The position numbers and the translations under genes were made by a program. A stretch of 64,000 nucleotides of DNA from positions 11,543,434 through 11,607,433 of the forward strand of contig NC_053123.1 of the NCBI RefSeq assembly GCF_010015445.1. Reading direction: 5' to 3'. Source of the stretch: Perca fluviatilis. Taxonomy: Eukaryota > Chordata > Actinopteri > Perciformes > Percidae. Positions 1-41,300 of this stretch are shown piece after piece (position 1 is the stretch's first letter; each line of letters starts with the position of its first letter). Under the pieces are notes generated by a model. It did no database searches and was not told the DNA's origin. It worked only from the letters and a program-made list of their open reading frames with translations.

Positions 1-1190
1 GAGAGGAGGGCGGGGGGTTTCGTGTGGCCTGGCCCTGTCATCACTACCTAAACTGAAATCAGAGAGGGTTGGTAAAAGCTGTGAGAAAATGAATGTTCTA
101 CACTCTGAGGTTCAATAGCCGTTTGATAGAAATCCCACATTATAGGGTGTGTGTGGTTCTTTTCAAATCCACTGGGGGTGATTTAGCATTTGGCAGCGCA
201 GACATAACAGCACTTGAGAAGAGACAGGGTGTGTATAAAGGTGAGGACGGAGTCAGACCTTCGCTGATGAAAACTGTCATCATACACTGTGTAAAGTGTG
301 TAAAATGATTTGTAGAAAGAAATATGAGACATGGAGAAGTCCCTGAACGACCAATCTAAATGTCAATCCTTGATTCGCGCAGAATCAAGAGGGAGGTGCA
401 AAATGTGAGGCTGCTGAGCTGATGAAATATTACCAGAAAAGCGTGTGTAATCCTGAAATTGCTCTAATTTTCTAACAGCTCTCCTGTAAGGAAATCTGTA
501 ATATAGTATTGATTACTACTGACCTTGTTGAACTTTACAGCACGTCTATCTCCTGTGATAACATTGTAACATTCCTATACTCTTGTGGCTCTTCAGTACT
601 TAATATAAGTTAATAATCATATTATCACACTGTTATTAATTCTATTTTCTTATTATAGGCTACTCCAATACATTTCCTGTATATATACTATATTTATAAT
701 ACTCCTTTAATGATGTGCAACTGTTGATGCAACTCCATAATGTTTGTATATTAGGCTATTCTTTCCCCAAAAATATGATAGGATTAGTAGCCTATAGTTC
801 TTGTTTGTACATGTCATTACTTCCGATCGCATGAAAAAAACAACTCAACATAAAGGAAGTCTGAGCTGAGAGCAAAAATCATTTCAAAATCATCTAAGCC
901 TTATGTCATTATATAACTGTCACAGTAGCCAAACTCACACACACACAACAGTCCTTTTCCACGTTGTCCCCAGAGACTTCAACGGTTCAACGGTTGTTGT
1001 TGTTGTTGTTGTGTGTTTTTTTTTAGTTGACGAAATAACAGACACTTTTCGGACAGAACGTTACACAAACTGACGCCCTCACCACCGTCAGAGTAGTTGG
1101 TTTTATAGTCGACCTGTTTTTGGAGACGAGCGCAACCTACCGCTCCTCCCCCCGGGGGGGGGGGGAAGGGGGAGGGGTCAGGGGCACCGG
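1..1190. other. 5' flank of cxcr4, no gene seen
   Basis: No exon or conserved protein segment is visible here. The stretch holds AT-rich DNA, a short (TTG)n run near 992-1012, a short CA run near 939-948, and a C/G homopolymer block at about 1147-1180 just before the cxcr4 TATA box. The open reading frame at 93-308 has no recognisable domain and is treated as chance. Distal regulatory sites for cxcr4 may lie here but cannot be identified from sequence alone. Confidence 0.6.
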
Positions 1191-1260
1191 TGGTGTAGAG
1201 CCTATATATGTAGCCATTAGAGATGTTTGCTTACAGACAAGCAATTGATCACCCTGCTGC
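1160..1260 (+). promoter_or_regulatory. cxcr4: cxcr4 core promoter with TATA box
   Basis: A clear TATATAT box lies at 1203-1209, about 100 bp before the start codon. It is preceded by a G-rich segment with GGGGAGGGG-like GC-box character (about 1160-1190). Transcription would be expected to start near 1235, giving a 5'UTR of about 70 nt. The start site itself is inferred. Confidence 0.6.
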
Positions 1261-1307
1261 ACACACTGGTCCTAACGATAGGCCTACATTATCAACGAGC
1301 GGTAAAC

Positions 1308-2764
1308 ATGGAGGAGGTGAGTTTCTTTATTGACATCTTTCTAAACTAATATGTGACTCGTAGGTCACATATCACAGTTTTTTTTTTTACATTTTCCACG
1401 CGTGTTTACACTGGTTTAATTCACTATAATCAATGTATTGTTTTCTCATTTTAAATAAACAAATTAAATGATAAAATGAGCCAGTTGGAGAAAAGCACAA
1501 TTTAAACTTCTCCAACTTTGGAAACAAGTTAGCAGAATTTACATTTTTTATTTTTATTTTTTAAAGAAATTGTGTTAAGTAATGCTAACAACTGCCTGGA
1601 TCTCAACTGTTTTCTAACTTTTCAATTCCTTTTTTCTTTCAGCTTGATGTTACATACACCTTTGACAACAGCACTGACAACATGTCAGAGGAGTCTGGAG
1701 ACTTTGACCTGGACTTCCAGGAGCCATGTGGCAGAGTGCTCAGCACTGAATTCAACAAGATCTTCCTACCGACAGTTTACGGAATTATATTTATTCTGGG
1801 AGTCATTGGCAATGGATTAGTCGTTGTTGTCATGGGCTACCAGAAAAAGGTCAAGACGATGACGGACAAGTACCGGCTCCATCTCTCCGTGGCTGACCTC
1901 CTCTTCGTCCTCACCCTGCCCTTCTGGGCCGTTGATGCTGCCAAATCCTGGTACTTTGGGGGTTTTCTCTGTGTCTCTGTGCACATGATCTACACAGTGA
2001 ACCTGTACAGCAGCGTGTTGATCCTGGCCTTCATCAGTCTGGACAGATACTTGGCAGTTGTGCGAGCCACCAACAGCCAAGCCACAAGGAAGCTGCTTGC
2101 GAGCAGAGTGATCTATGTGGGTGTGTGGCTGCCCGCCGCTGTGCTGACTGTACCTGACCTGGTGTTTGCCAGGGTGCAGGACAAAGGCTCTTCAAACTTC
2201 CTCTTTTTTGACGATAGCATGAAGACTGGAGACTCCAGGATCATCTGCCAGCGCATCTACCCGCAGGAAACCAGTCTCATATGGACTGTCGTTTTCCGCT
2301 TCCAGCACATCCTGGTGGGCTTCATACTGCCCGGTCTGGTCATCCTTGTCTGCTACTGCATCATCATCGCCAAGCTGTCGCGAGGCGCCAAGGGCCAGGC
2401 TCTGAAGAAGAAAGCGCTGAAGACCACGGTCATCCTCATCCTTTGTTTTTTCTCCTGCTGGCTGCCCTACTGTGTTGGCATCTTTTTGGACAACCTGATG
2501 ATGCTGAACGTGGTCTCTCAGTCTTGCGAATTGCAACAAGCGGTGGAGACGTGGATTTCTATCACAGAGGCGCTGGCCTATTTTCACTGCTGCCTCAACC
2601 CCATCCTCTATGCCTTCCTGGGAGTTAAGTTCAAGAAATCAGCAAAGAGTGCACTGACAGCCGGCAGCAGATCAAGTCAGAAAGTGACCCTCATGACAAA
2701 AAAGAGAGGGGCAATTTCATCGGTGTCAACTGAGTCCGAGTCCTCAAGTGTTTTGTCAAGTTAA
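1308..2764 (+). CDS. cxcr4: C-X-C chemokine receptor type 4 (CXCL12 receptor)
   Basis: Class A G-protein-coupled receptor for CXCL12, acting at the plasma membrane in cell migration. Exon 1 (1308-1316) encodes only MEE; exon 2 (1643-2764) encodes the rest, 376 residues in all. This tiny first coding exon is the normal CXCR4 arrangement. Visible marks are GNGLV in helix 1 (Asn60), DRY 137-139, CWLP 275-278 in helix 6, NPILY 322-326 in helix 7, and the cysteines expected to pair (Cys32/Cys298, Cys113/Cys205). The Ser-rich tail [11 protein letters not shown] is the phosphorylated regulatory tail of the family. The N-terminus is acidic with one Tyr and an NST glycosylation site. The second extracellular loop is roughly 15-18 residues longer than in human CXCR4. 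Teleosts have a and b copies; which one this is was not settled, though b is likely from the dars1 neighbourhood. Confidence 0.97.
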
Positions 2765-3320
2765 CAAACATTCGAACCCAGAGTCTGTGACTTGATAGCA
2801 TGAGGAGAGAAAAAAAAACTAAGCTTCAATTTCAAAGAACTTACTACATTTTGTACAGATGTAAAAAAAGAAGAGTTTTTTTTTTTATACTTTTTGATTT
2901 GTTTGCCTTGTTTACTGCAATTGTATGTCATCTGATGTTTTTTTATTGCAATTTTAGCAACTTCAATGATCCTCAAAGCAGATTGTGTCCTCAGGCAGTG
3001 CCTCATTTCCACTCATTCAGCTTCACAATCAAGATCCATTTTCTCTGTTTTCATCTTTACAATCTGTGTTGCTGCATCAAAGCTCAGGCATACAATGCCT
3101 TATTCTGTTTTCATGGATGGTAGCTGCTCTTGTAAACCTGTACATAGTTTGTAGCATTTGTGTGTTCGCACTTAAGTTGTGTGGTTTTCTGAAAGCTATT
3201 ATTTATTGCTGTCATTCACACTGGAAGTTCTGTAAAAGAAAGAAACTGCATGCTGCTTTTTTTTACCATTTTATATGTGTGTTTTTGTATGTAAAAAATA
3301 AAAAACTCAATGCTTCTCAT
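2765..3320 (+). other. cxcr4: cxcr4 3'UTR with polyadenylation signal
   Basis: AT-rich, T-tract-rich sequence follows the stop codon. An AATAAA signal sits at 3297-3302, giving a 3'UTR of about 550 nt. An AU-rich TTATTTATT motif near 3199-3208 is of the kind that shortens mRNA life. Small open frames here (for example 2985-3350) are chance reads of the UTR. Confidence 0.7.
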
Positions 3321-4368
3321 AATGACTGTGTGGTGTGCATTTTCACCTAAAACCAGCTCCTCCTTCCCTCAGGGGCTGGGGGATGAGGTGTGTGTTGGAG
3401 GAGGGGCGGTCTCTTAACACAAATGTCTCCACCTGATCTGGCTAGAAAGCAGAGGGAGGACTAAGCAGGCAGGCCCTGTAATTGCAAGAACATCTGTGCA
3501 CTTTTACATCTTAAGCAGCCATGACACAAAAGCTAAAATCTTTGGTTATAATTAGCACCCATATGGCTCTTCAACAAAGAAAATAGCATGTGAAGGTCCC
3601 CTTTGACTCATTTTCTTTCTTTTCAGTTTGCAAGATATACTGCCTTCATTATGTTTGGCTTGTAAACAAGTGTTATCCTCATTCACTTCACAGAGTGGGT
3701 CAATGGGTCAATATAGTTATTTCCCAGCTCACAAAACAAAATATAATAGTATTCAGGACAAAGGTTATATATTCTGAAGATGCAAATAGGCAGACATAGT
3801 CTTTGTTGAGCTGTCATGCAACATATCATTGGCAATAAATCTGTTTTATTTATTTATTATATAGTGACAAGATAAGACATATAAATGACAATTGCTGAAC
3901 ACACGCTGACATCAATCTTTCTGTGGGCTCTTCTATCTTTAACACAAACAGTACGAGAGATTTAATCTAGGTAGACTGGTGACAGGGTGATGTTCAAATT
4001 GGAGACCAAAGGAAGCTGTCGTCAAAATGTCGTCAAATGGCCGCTGTGCAATGTAATGCTGGCATCCATGCAGGACTCCAACGGAGACACATTTCCATTT
4101 CTTTACATGTAAAAAAGGTGCAAAGTGCCCCCATCAAGCCACAAGGTTAATGGATATTTTGGGGCTCTACTCTCTCTCAGTGAAACAGGATAAAACAAAA
4201 GGAGCTGTTTTCAGTTGGAAATTATACCACATGATTCAGAATTAGCATATGAGCTACGCTGCCTCATCCTGTGCAGGGACAGATCTGTGGTTAACACTTC
4301 AAGTGTTCAGATGCATCCTCTTCATTTGCTTCTTTCACCATCATCAGGAAAGGTTGTATGTCTTGGAT
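3321..4368. other. Spacer between cxcr4 and dars1, no gene seen
   Basis: No coding similarity, RNA gene or clear repeat was recognised. The DNA is AT-rich with short simple runs such as TTTATTTATTTATTA near 3844-3859. Confidence 0.5.
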
Positions 4369-4552
4369 GCATGGGTAGCTCACCTGGTAGAGCAGGCGCC
4401 CATATAGAGGTTTACTTCTCAACACAGCGGCTGAGGGTTTGACTCCAACCTGCGGCCCTTTGCTGCATGTCATTCCCCCTTTCAAGTCTTCATCTGTCCT
4501 ATGAAATTTCTACTTGTATGTCTACAATGCCCCAAAAAATTATCTTTAAAAA
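4369..4552 (+). repeat. tRNA-derived SINE
   Basis: A tRNA-like head carries a pol III A box (TAGCTCACCTGG, 4376-4387) and a B box (GGTTTGACTCC, 4436-4446). It is followed by a C/T-rich body and the tail GCCCCAAAAAATTATC at about 4527-4542. A second element near 57.9 kb has the same head and the same tail, and a reverse fragment with a related body lies near 21.35 kb. It is not a working tRNA: the head does not fold as a full cloverleaf and is fused to the SINE body. Confidence 0.8.
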
Positions 4553-5072
4553 TCATATCAACTCTACCATATATACAGAATTGTTGTTGATGTGCACATT
4601 TTAGGGTTACAAAGTAAACTGAGATATTGACCTATATTACATGTAAGATATACAAAAAAAAATTATTTTAAACAAGGAAATGGTTCAAATGCACCGATAT
4701 TATGACAAAATCTTTACGGTTGCCAACTTCAATCCAACAACAGGGTTTAAAGATTATACAGAATAAACCCTCAAATTTCTCAACAAAGTCCCCCGTGATA
4801 AATAAAGTTTATCTTATGATTTCAATACTTTGACATAATTTACTCAAAACAGAGGCTGTGTAGCCACAGGAGGAACATGGGTCACAAATACACAACAAGA
4901 TGAATATTCTTTTAATACTACATGACCTGAGAGTTCACAAAAAAGTGTTTGACGAATTTTACGGATTGTTTGGCTCCCATGGTATATTGCATACCATTTT
5001 CAAAATACTTAACCATTATCACCATAACAAAACATAATGCTTTTATCCAAAATGTCCAAAGTGGCCACTTAA

Positions 5073-5662
5073 AGGAACACGCCGACTTATTGGGAATTTA
5101 GCTTATTCACCGCAACCCCCAGAGTAAGACAAGTCGATACATACCCTTCTCATCTCCGTGCGTGCTGTAACGCTGTCTGACGCACCCATCGCTAGTCTAG
5201 CTTAGCACAGATCCTGGAGGTAACTGGTTCCAACTAGCCTACTGCTCCGAATTGTGACAAAAGTGACAAAATAATGCCAACATGTTCCTATTTACATGTT
5301 GTGATTTGTAGAGTCACAGCGTGTACAAAAAACAGCATAATATGAGACACAGCCATCTTCTTTCTGTAAACAAACCGGGAACTTTATTCTCAGACAGGCT
5401 TGCTGCGAGCATATCACTCCGCCCAAGTACTATATTCTTCCGCCTGAGAATATAGTTCCCGGTTTGTTTACGGTTAGAAGATGGCTGTGTCTCATGTTAC
5501 GTTGTTTCACCATTCACCTGCCTGTTCTGTGCTGGGCTGATGCCGCTGGAGACGTCAGACAGCTTTACAGCACGTACGGAGATGACAAGGGTATGTATCG
5601 ACTTGTCTAATTTTGGGGGTTACGGTGAATAAGCTAAATTCCCAATAAGTTGGCTTGTTCCT
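5073..5662. mobile_element. Foldback (near-palindromic) MITE flanked by TTAA
   Basis: The two ends are long inverted copies. The left end reads AGGAACACGCCGACTTATTG and the right end carries its reverse complement with few changes; matching continues for about 100 bp inward. The centre is also inverted: ACAAACCGGGAACT at about 5369 against AGTTCCCGGTTTGT at about 5453, with GAGACACAGCCATCTTCT mirrored outside it. TTAA sits directly outside both ends (5069-5072 and 5663-5666), the target duplication of piggyBac-type elements. No transposase is encoded, so this is a non-autonomous copy. Family assignment is inferred from TTAA only. Confidence 0.8.
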
Positions 5663-5666
5663 TTAA

Positions 5667-6952
5667 GTGCACCAACAGTACTCAGGGCCCCTTTGGGAAC
5701 AAACCCTCGGGTGCAAGAAGGTGTCCTTTCATTCATAATTAAAGCTTTTGCTCTCTCTCTGTGTGATGAGAAAATATACACTGCTCAACAACATACACAT
5801 CTAAATCCATATACTGCCTCTTCTGTACAATCAAGAAGTGTTTATTTTAGAATGACTAGGCTTTTCTAACATGATAACATTCTCATGATACTGTGGTCAT
5901 CATATCTTGCAATACATCAATATCAACTTCCTGTGCAATGTTGCAAAAATCCAACCTTTCGGACGTCTATTATATTAGTCAAAACAAACTCATTTGTGTA
6001 TGTTGAAGTAGTGAAGAGTTCCTTGTTTGCTTAATGGGTTAAAGGGCAAAGCTGTTGAAATGGACAGGAAATACCTTCGACTGGTGATTCATTACCACTG
6101 TGCATCTAAGTTTCTGCAACTTGACACCATTGCCATTATGTGTAGGGCCTCGTTTAAGTTTTGCTGTTGAGATGTATTAAACTAATGAGTGACAGTAAGT
6201 ACCAGTAAGTTCAGATATTATTTGAAAGGGCTGTTGCAAACTAGGAATGAAAGGAACACAAATACCACAGGTTCCTTTTGGGCAGTGGCCTGCTCCATTA
6301 TTGGTTACATTGTTTTAGTTGGAAAGTGAGCAGGAGGAAGGCTGTTTCCTGCATCAGGAGCTCCTGTGGTCAACAGCCTGAGAAAAGCTTTGATGACCCC
6401 CCACTGTATTCAAACCACCATCACTCGCTGTGCTTGACCATTCTTGCAAAGGTCACTGGATACCTGGATGCACTCAGTGCACTCGACCAAAGGCGTGAAA
6501 GCAATTTCATGGAGAGTGTCACTTTTACCACATGACCACACGTGGTGATGGATGTGTGCATGTTGTTGTAGTTGTGAAATGTTGATTTATTTACTTCAGA
6601 TATTTTAAAATGTAATTTTCTTTGTCTTGTACACACCCATTCCTATTGTCGTGGGTAAAGCATATAGTTATAAGGGGTTTCTGGATTAAGGAACCTTCTA
6701 ATTAAAATCCTTTAGACCACACACTACAATTTGCATAAAGTGATGGTGAACTAATAGCTCTTCCTATTATTTTACTGCCATGCATCTCTGTATCTGAAAC
6801 ATAAATACCCACACAATACTGTACCTCTATATACACTGCCATAGGGTGCATCTCAGTCTACAATACATCATTCATTATCATGCATTACAGTTTTACCTTT
6901 GTATTCAATTCACATGCAGTCTGTTGCCTACTTATTTCTAATTGGCATAATA
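5667..6952. other. Spacer, no gene seen
   Basis: AT-rich intergenic DNA between the foldback element and a repeat near 7 kb. The open frame 6278-6535 has no recognisable domain. No RNA gene or clear repeat was identified. Confidence 0.5.
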
Positions 6953-7330
6953 TGATAAAATAAGATAATCCATTATTAGTCCCACAGCGGGTAAAGATAT
7001 AAAAACATATACGTAAACAGTAAAAAACAAACAAAAAACCCAGTTAAACAAAAACAAACAGTAAAAAAAGCAGTAAACACTAAAGGCAAAAAATATAATA
7101 AGTAAACAGACTAAAAGGTTGAATACACAGTATTTAAAGTATTGCACGGAGGAAATATTGATATTGATATTGCACAGTTAAGTAAACATCGGTATTGCAT
7201 TTAAGCGAGTTGTCAGTTTTGGAATGTAGTCTACTTGGAGGTTACTTGGAGCAGTGTTGATTGTAAAGTCCGACAGCAGCAGGAAGAAAGGACCTGAGGT
7301 ATTTCTGATTTATCCCATTTCGTAGCAGTA
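6953..7330 (-). repeat. Probable degenerate retroelement fragment
   Basis: The stretch AATAAGATAATCCATTATTAG TCCCACAGCGGG at its start, the A-rich middle, and GACAGCAGCAGGAAGAAAGG near its end look like an interspersed fish repeat of LINE 3'-end type. Identification rests on remembered similarity rather than a computed match, so class and orientation are uncertain. Confidence 0.4.
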
Positions 7331-7439
7331 TCTATGATTATGAACAAGTTGACCCTTGACTCAAAGCCCTTCTCCATTAGGTGTTGCCATTATTTTGTCT
7401 ACTTCTATTTTGCAGACCTGACAATAAGTCAGTCGGAAC

Positions 7440-7615
7440 TACACTTCATGTCATTTGTTTCTAGCCGGAACCCAAAGCATCCGGTATGCGGTGCTCCGTC
7501 AAAACAAGTCCTTCCTTCCTATGTCCGTCCATGCTTTGAACAGCTGATGGTGCTTCTCTCTGTCAGACAGCCGTGAAACGTTTTGTCCTCATTCTCCAAG
7601 AATATATAGCTCGCC
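7440..7615 (+). promoter_or_regulatory. dars1: Probable dars1 promoter and 5'UTR
   Basis: The 180 bp before the dars1 start codon are more GC-rich than the surroundings and contain a CCGGAA ETS-type site at 7465-7470 and no TATA box at a usual distance, as expected for a housekeeping synthetase gene. The start site is not visible directly. Confidence 0.4.
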
Positions 7616-37458
<29,843 letters not shown>

Positions 37459-37915
37459 ATCCTCCACCACGTAGACAAAGCAGATGCTGGCGATGGGAAA
37501 CGATACTAATCCACAACACAGAAAGGGGGAGAGTATAGGAGCTAGTGCCACACTAACGTGCCACTACGATTAACAATTAAGATGAGAGAATGAAGCTTTT
37601 GCAACAGTAGGGTTTACTTTATTGATTGGTGTATAACATACATAACAGAGAAAAGGGAGTTGGCCAGGAATTTAAGGGCGTTCCTGTAAAGCTGGCCCGC
37701 ACTTAATCCATCTTTTATTCAAGTCAGTGTTCGTCTTTAAATTCTTTTCTATGGAGATGTTAAAAAACAAACTCTTAATACCGATCGGAGTCCCTCCTAC
37801 TACCAGCACAGACTAAAGACTATTGATTGTGGTCTCCAGCAGTATGACTCTAACTACAGGTGTTTGTATATCATTAGAGGACTAAACACAAACAATAATA
37901 AAAACTTCTAAAACA
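37459..37915 (+). other. dars1: dars1 3'UTR
   Basis: The first good AATAAA after the stop codon is at 37897-37902, giving a 3'UTR of about 460 nt. Minus-strand AATAAA signals for tmbim1 lie inside this stretch (37714-37719 and 37618-37623), so the two 3' ends probably overlap. Confidence 0.5.
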
Positions 37916-38341
37916 ATCAATCCTTTACTTGTTTCCCATTGTTTTGAATTATGTGTTTTTGTGTTTGCACTGCTTCCAAATTCATTACTGGTAACGTTTG
38001 ATACAAGTAATAGTTCACAGACTAATGCATTGTTTTTTACACATGCACATTTTTGTATCACTTCCAGTATAGGCTCAATGTAATCTCTCATGGCTACATG
38101 ATCTACTAAAATACCACTTGCTGAAACAAAAAGGCAAGACACAATATTAAAAAAACAACAACCGTAAATATGCTTTAGTTTCTCTCCTCATTCACAGTTG
38201 GGTAAGTGAAAGACTTAATTCACTGCCCTGCTTCATACATTGCAAGAATAAATCAAAGTGCTCAAGTGTTACCGACTTAAAAACGTATATATAGTTAAAT
38301 GAATAGTTTGGAATTTTCAGAGAACAAGATGTGGTCTGGGC

Positions 38342-41300
38342 TTAATCAGTGGCAGCTCCGCTGACTTGAAGGATGAAGAGGAAGATGTGAACAATGTCAA
38401 TGTAGAGCGAGAGAGCTCCGTAGATGTACTCCTCTGGGCTGATGGCCAACTCCCTGTTTCCAATAAGAAGCTGGGTGTTGTATACTAAAAACTAACACGG
38501 AGAAAGAGAAGGCAGATCAAAGTAAAGTCATATAAAGAAGGAATATGGGTTAGTCTACTTCACTTGTCTTTGTTGAGTGCAGGATGGAGATTTTGACAAC
38601 AGCTGGCAAAACTGTCATATACTTTTCTTTTTTTCCCCCTGATAACCTCAAACATAGTCATAAACATTAAATTGCATTCAAAAATCATAATGTGTAGATA
38701 TGTAGCTGTTTTAGCACTGTTGCTGAATGAATCCTAATGTTATTGTGACCCTTGACATTTCCTTGAGTACTATCAGGCCAAAGTTTCCACCTGTACACAA
38801 AGAAGAGCCTACCGCCACACTAGTGCCTCTGTGAGGCAGTGCCTTGAGCTAAGTGCTAACATGCTAATGCTTACTATGTTTACCATTTAAGCATGTACAC
38901 ATACTTATATTTGCTAGTACACAAAGTACACCTAAGTCTGATGGGAATGCCGTTATTTTTAAAGGTATTTGGTCATAAACCGTAGGCCTATAGAATAAAT
39001 AAACATTTGCATGCTAGAGAAAAAGTCAGAGGATCACCCAAGTTATTACAAATCATCATGAGGGTCAACACATCCAATACTTGTTGAGACATTTCACTTA
39101 AAATCACCACTAAAGTGAACCACAAGTCAAGAGACCACCACATGTAGATACGTCCTCTGGGAACATTGACATGACATGTCTTTTAGTGCCAACCAATAAA
39201 CTGGATGTTGAGATCTTTTACTGAACTGTCATTTGGGATACACTGCCCAGGAACCTTAAATGTCTGTTCTAAATTTGACAGCAATCCATCCAATAGTTGT
39301 TGAGCTATTGCATTCTGGACCAAAGTGGTGGACAGAGCGACGACAACATCCCTAGAGTCATGCCTCAAACACGGCTAAAAAAAATATCAAAGTCCAGTAG
39401 TAAATTTGCCATTAAAAGTACTGATCATGTTCAATATCCCCAGAGATTCCACCCTTTCCATTTTACACCACTATGAGACCAAAACATAGGCAGATTGCTG
39501 TGACATTTCCTGAGCACCTTCATGGTCCTATGGCAATAATTCATTTAGATTTCACTGATGGCCTTTCCTCTTGTGCCAACATCAAAACAAATCTGATGGA
39601 TACAAATATCAAATTATGTTGCTAGGTCTAGCGAACAACTATGTATTTTGCGGTGTAAGGACCATTACGCCTCTTGTTATTCGACAATAACCTTGTCATA
39701 AATACCAGGCTCAAATGCTCTCCTTGAAATTCATGTGAGAGTAGACTCACCAGAGTGTAAACGATGGCTCCAATTGCCGCGTAGAGCATATGCAGCCAAG
39801 GGATCTGTTGAGTGACACAAAGAAAGGCATCTGAATGTGAAATCAGTCACAAAGAGCTGCTACTCCACTGAGAAACACCAGTAGAGAGAGAGAGAGAAAG
39901 AGAGAGAATAAATTAAATTAAATTAAATTAAAGAAGAGTCCTCACATAGTGGAAGGAGAGGACGATGGCCGTAACAATTCCAATGATCATGAGCACAACG
40001 GAAGCAATGCAGAGAAGTCCCCCGCAGGAGGTGAAGTCCACCTGTGATGAGAAACAAGTCATTAGTGGGATGAAAGTGAAGTTAATATGCTTCAAGGCAC
40101 ATGAAAGAGCAGTCAAGATAATTTGAAAGAGAATCAGAATGAGGTAAAAAAAATAAATAAAAGGAAGTTGGGTAAATGTGTCATCTTCCAGCCGAAAAAT
40201 GTAACTTATTCGTCTTGAGTTGCATCAGACAGAGAAGTTGGATTCACTTCTTATCCCAAAATGTTATAAATATTTAAAGGAACTCAGTGCACCATTGTAA
40301 TGTGAGACAAAGGCGTTCTTTTCCACTGACAACAAAGACATGCACTGACAAGCCACAGGCTACTGAGCTACAGAGACACAGTTTACGTCTCCATCTACCT
40401 TGGTTTGGAAGCAGAAGATTGTGACAGCTATACAAACTAATGCTGTTATTCCCATGGCGAGCAACACTGCTTTTGTTTCATAATAGCTGTAAAAGATACA
40501 TAGAGTGATTAAAACAAAAACATAAACGATCACAGGGTGTAAGACATCTTCATCAAAATGTACTATATTCGTGTATTGTGGTGTATTATAAGTTGGAGCC
40601 AAAAACACACCTCGAAATTGTTCCAGACATGTAAGACAAGGCGACAGTCTGCAAGATAAAACATGAAAACAATGAGGCTTTGAACCTTTTTCATTTTTTT
40701 TTTAATCTTTATTACTGGCTGTCTTTGTTTTATTTTTATTATTCCTTACAATATGTTCTCAGTTGGGCCATATGGATCTAGTGGATCATACCCAATATTA
40801 CTGACCCATGCAGTACTCGTAACGTAAAGAATACTTACAAATACTCCTAGCAGCACAAGATTCCATGGGAAACGCCTCCTGAACACAAATTACAAATTGT
40901 GATGAATATTTTAAAATGTATACAAACAGAAGTATCATTATTGCTTATGAATATTTACATAGACATAACATTATCAGTAGTAAAACTGTTTTCTAATTTA
41001 TTCAGAAAGGCCATGCTTACCTCGGCTCTTTGCAGCAGACGAGAATGCAGTAAACCACAAAATAAACCACACTATGGAAATATAAATCACAATGGTTGTT
41101 ACTGTTTACAACAGCATGCCATGACAATAATAGCACTAAGAATATTGTGGATTTTGGGGAGTTGCTCTGTATGTTTTTTTAAATCTAATTGCACTGAAAA
41201 TATGTTTTGGTTTTGTTCCTAGTGTGCAACTCACAAAGATGCCCAGTAGATGCCAGGGTATCTGATGACAAACAGCCTCACTGGCTCACTATGAAAGCAC

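Noticed and set aside
1572..1820. An upstream alternative start exon for cxcr4
   Set aside because: The frame differs from the receptor's; the 1308-1316 exon with GTGAGT and the acceptor at 1641-1642 join in phase and match the known gene structure.
2281..2628. Overlapping open frames on both strands inside cxcr4
   Set aside because: They are shadows of the conserved receptor frame and have no family resemblance.
4369..4446. A functional tRNA gene
   Set aside because: A and B boxes are present, but the sequence lacks a proper acceptor stem and continues into a SINE body and tail.
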